A stretch of DNA of 61,903 nt from Deltaproteobacteria bacterium (GTDB lineage: Bacteria; Desulfobacterota; Deferrimicrobia; Deferrimicrobiales; Deferrimicrobiaceae). Of the stretch, positions 1-8,662 are shown piece after piece. Under the pieces are notes generated by a model that was given only the letters and a program-made list of their open reading frames with translations, was not told the origin of the DNA and did not search any database. The stretch lies in contig JACRIV010000079.1 of the NCBI GenBank assembly GCA_016220005.1, positions 1-61,903 on the forward strand, read 5' to 3'. The translations under genes were made by a program, and so were the position numbers. The stretch's first letter is position 1; every line of letters begins with the position of its first letter.

Positions 1-2
1 AC

Positions 3-74
3 GAACTCCTGAGAGCGACGGAGCTCGAGCTGGATCCTTCCGCCATCGAACTGCTGAATCGGGCAAGCGCCTGA
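3..74 (+). CDS. Aldo/keto reductase, C-terminal fragment (gene starts upstream of window)
   Basis: Open frame from window edge: ELLRATELELDPSAIELLNRASA*; resembles AKR C-terminus. Confidence 0.4.
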   Translation, partial: ELLRATELELDPSAIELLNRASA

Positions 75-180
75 CGCCCGAGCAGGACCTGGCTTGAAAT
101 TCGGTCGGGATTGGGCGCCGTCTCATGAATCTACGGCTAACGGAACGCCGATGCCCGCGTGGAACCGCTGGAGGCTCTTC

Positions 181-960
181 TTACCCGTGGACGGCGTGTC
201 CGAACGCCCGCATGAAGACCATCTCCTCGGGGGAAAGCGGCCCCTTGTCGAGCGCCGCCAGGTTCTCGCGCAATTCGGCTGCGCTGCGAGGCCCGGCGAG
301 GACCACGTCCACGTGCGGGTTCGTGAGGCAAAAGCGGTAGCAGTCGCCCGCCGTCGCCACCCTGTCCTTCCAGCCGCGGGGCGCGCGCAGGAGCCGCCGC
401 CAGGCCGTGGCGGTGTAGGCGATCACCGCGGGACGGCGGTCGGCCAGGTGCGGAAAGATCTCCTGCTCCGCTCCCGGATGGGCGGCGTTGTAGCGGATCA
501 TGAGGAGGTCGAGGATCGAGGCCTCGGCGAGTTTCCCCGCCCGCGGCCGGTCGTGGATCGATACCCCCAGCGCGCGGACCTTCCCCTCCTCGCGGAGCTT
601 CAGCATCTCTTCCTGCACCGCGCCGGTGAAGGCCGACATCTTTCCGAGCCAGTAAAGTTGGAAGACGTCGAGGTAGTCGACGCCCAACGTTCGCAGCGCG
701 GATTCCGCGGCTCGACGCACGGCGCCCGGGAAGTAACCGAACAGCGGACCCGCGGAAACCACGTACCGCTCCCGGTCGCGTGCGAGGGCGTCGCGGAGTG
801 CGAGAGTAAGCCCCTTCATCCGCGGGCTCCAGAACACATACTGGATCCGCTCCAACGCCTCGCGGCACCCTGCTTGGTCGAGACCGAAGCTGCCGGAAAG
901 CCCCATCCGGAAGAGCGACCGGCTGAGTTTGGGCACCTCGCGGTACGCGAAGTCGTTCAC
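181..960 (-). CDS. Aldo/keto reductase family protein
   Basis: ORF 181..1422; AKR-like 'LGVDYLDVFQLYW...KVRALGVSIHDR...NPHVDVVLAGPRS'. The upstream part of the ORF overlaps the NmrA remnant, so an internal GTG near 960 is likely; start uncertain. Confidence 0.7.
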   Translation of the reverse strand: MNDFAYREVPKLSRSLFRMGLSGSFGLDQAGCREALERIQYVFWSPRMKGLTLALRDALARDRERYVVSAGPLFGYFPGAVRRAAESALRTLGVDYLDVFQLYWLGKMSAFTGAVQEEMLKLREEGKVRALGVSIHDRPRAGKLAEASILDLLMIRYNAAHPGAEQEIFPHLADRRPAVIAYTATAWRRLLRAPRGWKDRVATAGDCYRFCLTNPHVDVVLAGPRSAAELRENLAALDKGPLSPEEMVFMRAFGHAVHG

Positions 961-1029
961 GGCCCCGTCCGCCGCATACAATTCCTCCAAGAGGTTGAAA
1001 TCTGTTCGATTCCTATTATTGGACAGTTT

Positions 1030-1312
1030 CACCGCCGAGGAGACAAGGATCATCTTCGACCGCGGATCTCCCCTCCTCCCGGGGAATCTTATTTGGAGAA
1101 TCCCAAGGAAAACGGAAGAGGAGGCGCGCAAGGCGATGTCCGGAATGGGGATGTCCCGGAGCGCGGTCGACGCGATGATCGAGATGCAGCGCGGCTTCAA
1201 CGAGGGGAGAATCCGCCCCACGCAGGCACGGAACCCGGAGAACACAACGCCGACGACTCTGGAGGAGTTCGCAAGCACCATCTTCGCCCGCGCGTACCGG
1301 CCCGCGGCGTAG
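1030..1312 (+). pseudogene. C-terminal remnant of NmrA-like NAD(P)-binding protein
   Basis: ARKAMSGMGMSRSAVDAMIEMQRGFNEGRIRPTQARNPENTTPTTLEEFASTIFARAY resembles the NmrA-family C-terminus; no N-terminal Rossmann domain upstream. Confidence 0.5.
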
Positions 1313-1500
1313 TTTCTCCGGACCTGGACCGGTAAAATCCTTTCCCGGGACAACGGCGGGACCGGAGTCGGGATCGCCCGCATGCTGACGTCGGTGCCCC
1401 AGGCCGAATCGGGGGCAACCACGGGGCAATCTAAATTTTATGATGGCGGCAATTCGTCAACCTGGCCAAGTCTGTCCTGATGACAAATAGAGGAGACATT

Positions 1501-1932
1501 ATGGCGCAGCAATCAGTGATCGACGCAGCCAAGGCATCGATTCTTGCCTACGGCGATAAGAACTGGAATGGAGTCAGGGCTTCGGTGTCCCCCGGCGTCC
1601 TCTACGATGAGGTTGCCACCCATCGGAAAATGAACGGCGTAGAACAACTCCTCACTGTCTGGCAGGGTTGGGCCACGGCTTTCCCCGATTCGAAGGCCAC
1701 GTTCCAGAATGCCTTTTCCAGCGGCAACACCGTAGTGCTGGAGGTGACATGGCGCGGCACCCATGGTGGGCCGCTGCAGACGCCCGAGGGTCGGTTCCCG
1801 GCAACCGGCAAGACGATAGAGGTCCCAGCATGTCTGATTATTGAGATCGGAGACGGAAAAGCAAGATCGATGCGCCATTACTTCGATATGGCGACTCTGA
1901 TGCAGCAACTCGGACTTGCGAAGGCTGCCTGA
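1501..1932 (+). CDS. SnoaL-like / ester cyclase family protein
   Basis: 143-aa SnoaL-like protein (FPDSKATFQNAFSSGNTVVLEVTWRGTHGG); AGGAGA SD 5' of ATG at 1501. Confidence 0.7.
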   Translation: MAQQSVIDAAKASILAYGDKNWNGVRASVSPGVLYDEVATHRKMNGVEQLLTVWQGWATAFPDSKATFQNAFSSGNTVVLEVTWRGTHGGPLQTPEGRFPATGKTIEVPACLIIEIGDGKARSMRHYFDMATLMQQLGLAKAA

Positions 1933-2057
1933 GCCGGCAACAGCGGTAAAGTGTACACCACCCCAGTTGACGGCTGAACCCGCCGGTGCCCGCGGGCTAG
2001 CCGTCGGCGGGATCCTGTGGGCACGGCGCTGGGCATATGTCGGGATTTTATATGAGA

Positions 2058-2085
2058 AAGGGGCTACGGTCGCCCGTAACCCCTT
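2058..2085 (-). terminator. Rho-independent terminator downstream of tRNA-fMet
   Basis: AAGGGGTTACGG/CCGTAGCCCCTT hairpin followed by T-rich tract on minus strand. Confidence 0.6.
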
Positions 2086-2093
2086 GATTTGTT

Positions 2094-2174
<81 letters not shown>

Positions 2175-2367
2175 GAGAGAAAACATATCACCAGTGATTT
2201 CCATCGTCAAGCATTTTGAAGCGCGTTTTGAAGCGCATCTCAAAAAGCGCATCATCTTCCGATTCGGGCGCATCGAATTGCGGAAAGCCAACATGTGAGA
2301 GTAATATGTTTTCGACGATTGAATGGCAGCCGGCGCATCGCGGAGCCGGCGGAAAGGATCGAGACGG

Positions 2368-2820
2368 ATGTCCCGTCCCGTGGTTCCCTGCCTCCTTGCG
2401 GTCTTCTTCCTCGCCTGCATATCGATAGCCGCGTTCGGGGTTTTGAATCCCCACATCGAACCGCCCCAGTGCGACAGCTGCCATAAAAAGATCCCCACTG
2501 AAGAGGAAGCCGCCGCAGGACACTACTTTCTCCTGAAGGACACGATCGACGACACCTGCCACATCTGCCACGAGAAAACCTGCTGCAAACCCGGATCCCT
2601 CCACGGGATCAACCACCCTTCCAACATCAAGGACTGGGACCGGAAGTATTTCCGCAAGCCGAAGACCCTCCCCCTCCACAACGGCTACATTACCTGCAAC
2701 ACCTGCCACTTGCACCGGATGCCGGGGGGGAATCAGTACAAGATGGTCCGGATCGTCAAGATCGACGGGAAGAAGATCGACTGGACGGATCTTTGCACCG
2801 ACTGCCACATCGGTTATTGA
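2368..2820 (+). CDS. Membrane-anchored/exported tetraheme c-type cytochrome
   Basis: N-terminal hydrophobic segment and four CxxCH motifs (CDSCH, CHICH, CNTCH, CTDCH). Confidence 0.85.
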   Translation: MSRPVVPCLLAVFFLACISIAAFGVLNPHIEPPQCDSCHKKIPTEEEAAAGHYFLLKDTIDDTCHICHEKTCCKPGSLHGINHPSNIKDWDRKYFRKPKTLPLHNGYITCNTCHLHRMPGGNQYKMVRIVKIDGKKIDWTDLCTDCHIGY

Positions 2821-2883
2821 GTATACAGGGCGCGGTCTAGCGGTTGCTATGATTACCTGAATTCTCCCTGGAAGGTTGCCGGG

Positions 2884-4101
2884 ATGTATGTGCTTCTCCT
2901 GCTGATACCGTTGGCCATGGGCTTGATCGCCGGATTTCTGCTCGGGAGAGGATTCCCGAAAAAGAAGCGGGAACCGGAGATCGACAAAGGAAAGGAGGAC
3001 TATCAGGGGCAACGATTTCGGGAGCTCAACCAGGAGTTGAAGGCCACCCGGGAGGAGCTCACCCGTAAAAGGGAGATCGCCGCCCAGATACCGATCATCG
3101 TCCGGATGCTGAGCGAGAAGCTGCCGCAGAGTTCCATCCCCGGCATCGCGGTGCGGTCGTCGAAGAACTTCTTCAACGCCAAGCAGGCGGGATTCTTCTC
3201 GCCGGTGGAAGGGACGAACGAGGTTGTCTTGACCGAGGGGGCCGGGTTCCCCCTCGAATGGAAAGGGAACGTCCGTTTTTCCGCCCGGGACGGGATCCTC
3301 GGAATGGCCCTTGAGAACCGCGTCATCCTGACGAAGGACGAATACGCCGCCTGTGGGAAGATGCATCCCCCCGGCCCCAACTCCCTGGAAAAAGCGGGCG
3401 TGATCCCCGACCTCGTCGCCCCCGTTCTCGGGACTTCGGAGCCCATCGGCGCGATCGTGGTCGCGGGATGCGCCGTGCCGGTCAACGACGAGCGCCATTA
3501 CGCGTCGATGCTGGCCGACATTTTCTCCAGCGCGTACAAGAACGCCATGGTGATCGAATCGACCGAGTTGAGCGCCTCGGTGGATGCGCTCACGGGACTC
3601 TTCAACAGGATGTACTTCGCCCCCTGGTTCGAGAACGCGTTACGCCAGGCGAGGAACTACTCTGCGCCCCTCTCCCTCGTCATGCTGGACATCGACCACT
3701 TCAAGAGGGTCAACGACACCTACGGCCATCCCGCGGGGGACCTGGTCCTGAAAAAGATCGGGGAGATTCTCAGAAGATTCACAAGGAGTTCGAACCTCGT
3801 CGCACGATACGGCGGGGAGGAATTCGTGATCGTGATGACTTCTTCGGGCAAGGACCAGTCGTGCCAGTGCACTGATGCCCTGAGAGAGAAGGTCGCCTTG
3901 CTGGAGATCAAGGCCCCCGACAAGGACGTCCTTATCCGGGTGACGATCAGCGCAGGGGTGGCCGGGTTCCCCCAGGACGGGGATTCGACCTCCGACCTCA
4001 TTCGGGCTGCGGACGACGCGCTCTACGAGGCGAAGAGGAAAGGGCGGAACCAGGTGGTCCGGGCCGAAGCGGTGGGGCTGGACGGCAAGCCTGTTCGATA
4101 G
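2884..4101 (+). CDS. GGDEF-domain diguanylate cyclase with N-terminal TM and GAF-like region
   Basis: LVARYGGEEFVIVM; DALTGLFNRMYF; MLDIDHFKRVNDTYGHPAGD. Confidence 0.9.
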   Translation: MYVLLLLIPLAMGLIAGFLLGRGFPKKKREPEIDKGKEDYQGQRFRELNQELKATREELTRKREIAAQIPIIVRMLSEKLPQSSIPGIAVRSSKNFFNAKQAGFFSPVEGTNEVVLTEGAGFPLEWKGNVRFSARDGILGMALENRVILTKDEYAACGKMHPPGPNSLEKAGVIPDLVAPVLGTSEPIGAIVVAGCAVPVNDERHYASMLADIFSSAYKNAMVIESTELSASVDALTGLFNRMYFAPWFENALRQARNYSAPLSLVMLDIDHFKRVNDTYGHPAGDLVLKKIGEILRRFTRSSNLVARYGGEEFVIVMTSSGKDQSCQCTDALREKVALLEIKAPDKDVLIRVTISAGVAGFPQDGDSTSDLIRAADDALYEAKRKGRNQVVRAEAVGLDGKPVR

Positions 4102-4106
4102 GGAAC

Positions 4107-5093
4107 TTACCGCCCCGGTTTCCCGCCCCTCCCGGGTGCCTGCACGCCGCCGCCTTTGCGGACCCCCGCCTTGGACGGACGCGGACCGGGCGGGAAGCCC
4201 GGCCCCTTTGACGGTTTCTTCCATTCCGGCTTGGGCTGGCGGGGGCCACGCTGCTCCCCTGACGCCTCTTCCGACACGGCTGGGCGAGGCCGCTTCGCGC
4301 GGGGGACGAATTTCGGCTTGCCCGCATGCGGTTCCCGGGCCGGCGCATCGCGGGGCTCGTGCTCCCTCTGCTTCACGTAGGCATTGAGGTCGCGTACTTC
4401 CTTTCCCGTGAGGTACCTCCACTCGCCCGGCTCCACGCCCGCAAGCGTAAGCGGCCCGATCGCCACCCGGCGCAGCTTCATCACACGGTGCCCGATCGCC
4501 TCGAACATCTTCCGCACCTGGTGGTACCTGCCCTCGGCGATCCGGATGGAGATCCACGACTTCCCTTCCCGTTTCTGCAGGAAGTCGACCTGGGCGGGGT
4601 TGGTCATCACGCCGTCGACCGGCAGGCCCCGGCGCAGGATCTTGAGGCTGGCCGGGGGCGGGGCGCCCATCACCTTCGCGACGTAGGTCTTCTCCACGCC
4701 GAACTTCGGGTGGGTAAGCTTGTACGCCAGCTCTCCGTCGTTGGTCAGGAGCAGCAGGCCGGTCGTGTGGTAGTCCAGCCGCCCCACCGGAAAAACGCGG
4801 GTGGAAAGCTCGCCCACGAGGGAAGCCACCGTCTGCCGGCCCTCCTTGTCTTTCATCGTGGAGACCACGTTGTCGGGCTTGTACGCCATGATGTAGATCT
4901 TCTCTTCCCGCAAGGGGACGAGCGTGTTGCCGTCCAACCGCACCTCGCCCTTCCCCGGGTCGAGGAACGCGCCGGGGTCCAGAATCGGCTGGCCCCCGAC
5001 GGTCACTCTCCCGTGCCGGATCAGCTCGTCGGCCGTGCGGCGGGAAACGCTCGCGCAGAGCGAGATGTACCGGTTGAGCCGCTCATTCAGCAT
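4107..5093 (-). CDS. rluB: Pseudouridine synthase, RluB/RsuA family
   Basis: S4 domain then FPVGRLDYHTTGLLLLTNDG; long basic C-terminal tail. Confidence 0.88.
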   Translation of the reverse strand: MLNERLNRYISLCASVSRRTADELIRHGRVTVGGQPILDPGAFLDPGKGEVRLDGNTLVPLREEKIYIMAYKPDNVVSTMKDKEGRQTVASLVGELSTRVFPVGRLDYHTTGLLLLTNDGELAYKLTHPKFGVEKTYVAKVMGAPPPASLKILRRGLPVDGVMTNPAQVDFLQKREGKSWISIRIAEGRYHQVRKMFEAIGHRVMKLRRVAIGPLTLAGVEPGEWRYLTGKEVRDLNAYVKQREHEPRDAPAREPHAGKPKFVPRAKRPRPAVSEEASGEQRGPRQPKPEWKKPSKGPGFPPGPRPSKAGVRKGGGVQAPGRGGKPGR

Positions 5094-5985
5094 CCGGCTC
5101 CTCCGCTTGGCTTCCGGACGCGGCGCCTTCCGCCTCCGCTCCCTCCCCCTCCTCCTTGGCGGCCGCCTCGCTCAGAACGACGTCCGAGACCCCTTCCGGC
5201 AGACCGGGCTCCGTCGTGACCAGCGGCTCTCCATGCTCTGCCTCTTCGAGGCTGGCCGCAAGCTCCGAGGTCGAGCGGCGCGGGCCGGCCGGCTGGAAGA
5301 CCGGCTCCGCGGGAGCCTCCGCCACGACGCCCCCGGTCGCCGCGGCGAGGAAGTCCTCGATGTCCCGCATCGACGGGAGGTCGGAGAGGCTGGCCAGTCC
5401 GAAAACCTCGAGGAACTCCCGCGTCGTAGCGAAGAGGAAGGGCTTCCCCGGCACGTCCTTCTTGCCCACGACCTTGACCAGCCGGCGGTCCATCAGCGTC
5501 TTGAGCGCCCCCGCGCAGTCCACGCCGCGGATCTGCTCGATCTCGAGGCGGGTCGCCGGCTGCTTGTAGGCGATGATGGACAGCGTCTCCAGGGCCGCCC
5601 GTGAGAACCGCGGCGGCTTGACGTCGAAGAGCCGGCGCACGTACTCCTGGTTGGCGGGATTGGTGCGAAGCTGCACCCCCTTCGCCACCTCCTCGACCAG
5701 GATCCCGGAAGCGTCCGGCGGGCATTTCGACTGCAGGATGCGGACGACCTCGCGAACCGCCTGCCTGCCGAGCCCGCCCAGGAGCTGGCCGATCTTCTCG
5801 TAGGAGAGCGGCTGGGACGAGACGAGCAGGAGGCTCTCCAGGATCGAGGCGGCGCGGGAGAGATCGGCCTCCTCCGGGGTCGGGGCCGGTTCCTCCTGGA
5901 CGGCAACGCCCACGACCGGGTTGGTGTCGACGGAGTCCGCCGGGGTCTCTTCAGGGGGTGTCGGGTTCTTCGTGTTCTCTTCCAT
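5083..5985 (-). CDS. scpB: SMC-Scp complex subunit ScpB
   Basis: ILESLLLVSSQPLSYEKIGQLL...ALETLSIIAYKQPATRLEIEQIRGVDCAGALKTLMDRRLVKVVGKKDVPGKPFLF. Confidence 0.92.
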   Translation of the reverse strand: MEENTKNPTPPEETPADSVDTNPVVGVAVQEEPAPTPEEADLSRAASILESLLLVSSQPLSYEKIGQLLGGLGRQAVREVVRILQSKCPPDASGILVEEVAKGVQLRTNPANQEYVRRLFDVKPPRFSRAALETLSIIAYKQPATRLEIEQIRGVDCAGALKTLMDRRLVKVVGKKDVPGKPFLFATTREFLEVFGLASLSDLPSMRDIEDFLAAATGGVVAEAPAEPVFQPAGPRRSTSELAASLEEAEHGEPLVTTEPGLPEGVSDVVLSEAAAKEEGEGAEAEGAASGSQAEEPDAE

Positions 5986-6739
5986 CTTCTCCCTCGCGTA
6001 CCGATGGCACGATGGTGATCAGGCCCATCGGGTTCGCCTGGTAGACCTTGACGGTCCGCAGCCGGACCAGTTCCAGGATCCCCAGGAAGAACGAGATGAT
6101 CTCGTTTTTCGTCTTGAACTCCTCGAGCAGCCGGTCGAACCGGATCGCCCCGTCGTCCTTGATCCGGTCCAGCAGGAAGGCGATCGCGTCGGCGATCGTG
6201 AGCCGATCCACGAACACCTCGTGGGCCTCCTTCTCGGGGATCCGGGCGAGCACGTCCTTGAACGCCGTGATGAGGTCGGCCAGGGACAGCTCGGTGATCG
6301 CCACCTCCTCCTCCGGGATCTCCTCGGCCAGGAAGTCCCTTGCGAACACGTCCCGCCCGAGGATCGGCCGGTCCGCAAGGCGCGCCGCCGCCTCCTTGAA
6401 CTTCTGATATTCGACCAGCCGGCGGGAGAGCTCCGCCCGCATGATCTCGGGGTCTTCCTCCGGGTCCGGCTCCTCGTCCCCCCGCGGCAGCAGTGAGCGG
6501 GACTTGATGTAGAGAAGAGTCGACGCCATAACGAGGAACTCCCCGGCGACGTCCAGGTTGAGCGCCTTCATCACATCGAGGTAAGCCAGGTACTGCTCCG
6601 TGATCTTCGCGATCGGGATATCGTGGATGTCGAGTTTGTTCTCCCGGACCAGGTGCAGGAGGAGGTCGAGCGGGCCCTCGAATACCCCCAGCCTGAAGGC
6701 GATCCCGGCCCCCCCGTTCTGCGGCTCAGATCCGGACAG
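5951..6739 (-). CDS. scpA: SMC-Scp complex subunit ScpA (probable CTG start)
   Basis: ORF track starts at 6574 but conserved FEGPLDLLLHLVRENKLDIHDIPIAKITEQYLAYL lies upstream in the same frame. Confidence 0.85.
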   Translation of the reverse strand: MSGSEPQNGGAGIAFRLGVFEGPLDLLLHLVRENKLDIHDIPIAKITEQYLAYLDVMKALNLDVAGEFLVMASTLLYIKSRSLLPRGDEEPDPEEDPEIMRAELSRRLVEYQKFKEAAARLADRPILGRDVFARDFLAEEIPEEEVAITELSLADLITAFKDVLARIPEKEAHEVFVDRLTIADAIAFLLDRIKDDGAIRFDRLLEEFKTKNEIISFFLGILELVRLRTVKVYQANPMGLITIVPSVREGEDGREHEEPDTP

Positions 6740-7706
6740 CGTCCCTTACCTCCTTCATCTTCTTCTCGGCGATGGCACGGGCCCTCTCAGTCCCCTCCTC
6801 CAGGATATCGCGAACCGAAACCCTGCTCTCGAGAATCTGGTTCCGCCGCTCGCGGACGGGCGCCAGGACCTTCTCCATGTGCTCGTACATCCACTTCTTG
6901 CACTCGATGCAGCCGATCCCCGCGGTGCGGCAGCCCACGTTGACCTTTTCGATCGTCTCCCGGTCCGAGAAGATCCTGTGGTACGCGAAAACGTTACAGA
7001 TCTCGGGGTTCCCGGGGTCGGAGCGCCGCACTCGCGCCGGGTCGGTCACCATAGGCTTGACCTTCGCCCAGACCTCTTCGGCGGTATCGGAGAGGAGGAT
7101 CGCGTTGCCGTAGGTCTTGCTCATCTTCCGATTGTCGGTCCCCATGATCTTGGGGGTCTCGGTCAGGTAGGCCTGGGGGATGGTGAAGACTTCCTTGTAC
7201 AGGAAGTCGAACCGCCTTGCGATCTCCCGGGCAAGCTCCAGGTGAGGGACCTGGTCGATCCCGACGGGCACCAGCGCCGCGTCGTACATCAGGATGTCGG
7301 CCGCCTGCAGGACCGGGTAGCCCAGGAACCCATAGGTGTGCAAGTCTCTTGTCGTCTGCTCGCGGAGCTGCTCCTTGTAGGTCGGGTTCCGCTCCAGCCA
7401 CGGAAGCGGAGTGATCATCGACAGGAGCAGGTGCAGCTCGGCGTGCTGGGGGACGCGGCTCTGGATGAAGAGCGTGGCCTTTTTCGGGTCGATCCCCGCC
7501 GCCAGCCAGTCGATCACCATGTCGTCGATGCTCTCGCGGATGATCCCCGTGCGTTCGTATTCCGTGGTCAGCGCATGCCAGTCGGCGACGAAGAAGAAGC
7601 AGTCATTGTCCTCCTGGAGCTTCTTCCAGTTGACGAGCACCCCGAGGTAGTGCCCCAGGTGCAGCTTGCCGCTCGGCCGCATGCCGCTTAAGACGCGTTG
7701 ACGCAA
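6726..7706 (-). CDS. trpS: Tryptophanyl-tRNA synthetase
   Basis: SGMRPSGKLHLGHYLGVL; KMSKTYGNAI. Confidence 0.96.
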   Translation of the reverse strand: MRQRVLSGMRPSGKLHLGHYLGVLVNWKKLQEDNDCFFFVADWHALTTEYERTGIIRESIDDMVIDWLAAGIDPKKATLFIQSRVPQHAELHLLLSMITPLPWLERNPTYKEQLREQTTRDLHTYGFLGYPVLQAADILMYDAALVPVGIDQVPHLELAREIARRFDFLYKEVFTIPQAYLTETPKIMGTDNRKMSKTYGNAILLSDTAEEVWAKVKPMVTDPARVRRSDPGNPEICNVFAYHRIFSDRETIEKVNVGCRTAGIGCIECKKWMYEHMEKVLAPVRERRNQILESRVSVRDILEEGTERARAIAEKKMKEVRDAVRI

Positions 7707-7728
7707 CTCGTTGCCTCCTCGAGAAGGG

Positions 7729-8439
7729 TTATCCGCCCAGGAACAGCATGGTCAGCAGGTGGATGAGCGGGCTGATGACCCGCCAGATTATACCAAACGG
7801 GTCGAACATGAAGAGCGCAATCAGGATGAGCATCCCGTACCGCTCGATCGATGCCAGCGCCTGCGAGGGGCCGTGGGGAAGGAGTCCCACGGCGATCCGC
7901 CCCCCGTCCAACGGGGGGATCGGGATGAGGTTGAAGATGGCCAGGAGGACGTTCCACCGGACCGATTCCACGCACATGAGCGCCAGGGGGATGAGCACCA
8001 TCTGAGTGGCGCCGTCCGCCGTGGCGCGCAGGCCCATGCTCCCGATCTTCGGGATGATTACGGGGTCCACGAGGCCGATGATCCGGAGCAGAAGGCCCGA
8101 CGCCGCCCCCAGCGCCAGGTTCGTGACCACGCCCGCCGCCGCCACGTAGATCGGGTCTCGTTTCTGGTCCCGCAGGAGCCGGAAGTTGACCGGCACCGGC
8201 TTGGCGTAACCGAACAGGAACGGGCTCCGCAGCAGGATGAGCAGCCCGGGAAGCAGGACCGTCCCGAACGGATCGATGTGCTTCAGGGGGTTCAGGGTCA
8301 CCCGCCCGAGCATCATGGCGGTAGGGTCCCCCTTCTTGTAGGCGACCCACCCGTGCGCGGCCTCGTGAAAAGTGATCGCCAGCAAAAGCGGAATCGCAGC
8401 GATGGACAGATGCTGGAGAAAGCCCTGAATGTCGGCCAA
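7729..8439 (-). CDS. Site-2 protease family (M50) metalloprotease
   Basis: ITFHEAAHGWVAYKKGDPTAMMLGRVTLNPLKHIDPFGT; NLIPIPPLDGGRI. Confidence 0.92.
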   Translation of the reverse strand: MADIQGFLQHLSIAAIPLLLAITFHEAAHGWVAYKKGDPTAMMLGRVTLNPLKHIDPFGTVLLPGLLILLRSPFLFGYAKPVPVNFRLLRDQKRDPIYVAAAGVVTNLALGAASGLLLRIIGLVDPVIIPKIGSMGLRATADGATQMVLIPLALMCVESVRWNVLLAIFNLIPIPPLDGGRIAVGLLPHGPSQALASIERYGMLILIALFMFDPFGIIWRVISPLIHLLTMLFLGG

Positions 8440-8496
8440 ACGTAACCCCTCTCAAAAAAAGATTATTTTAACAGGTTCTCGGTTTCCGTAAAGCTT

Positions 8497-8662
8497 AGGG
8501 ACGTTCTTTAACTTTTGTCCGGGGACGTTCTTAAAACTTTTTATCAGGGACGTTCTTGAACTTTTAGAGCACCACGCGCGAAAAAGTTCAAGAACGTCCC
8601 TGAAAGCCATAAAAAGTTTTAAGAACGTCCCCATGCCGCCTGAAAAGTTCAGGGACGTCCCT
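8497..8662. repeat. REP-like array: three ~20-bp direct copies followed by three inverted copies
   Basis: AGGGACGTTCTTTAACTTTT / GGGGACGTTCTTAAAACTTTTT / AGGGACGTTCTTGAACTTTT then AAAAGTTCAAGAACGTCCCT / AAAAAGTTTTAAGAACGTCCCC / AAAAGTTCAGGGACGTCCCT. Confidence 0.9.

Noticed and set aside
8497-8662. CRISPR array
   Set aside because: Copies are in opposite orientations and form nested palindromes, spacers are short and non-uniform, and no cas genes are nearby.
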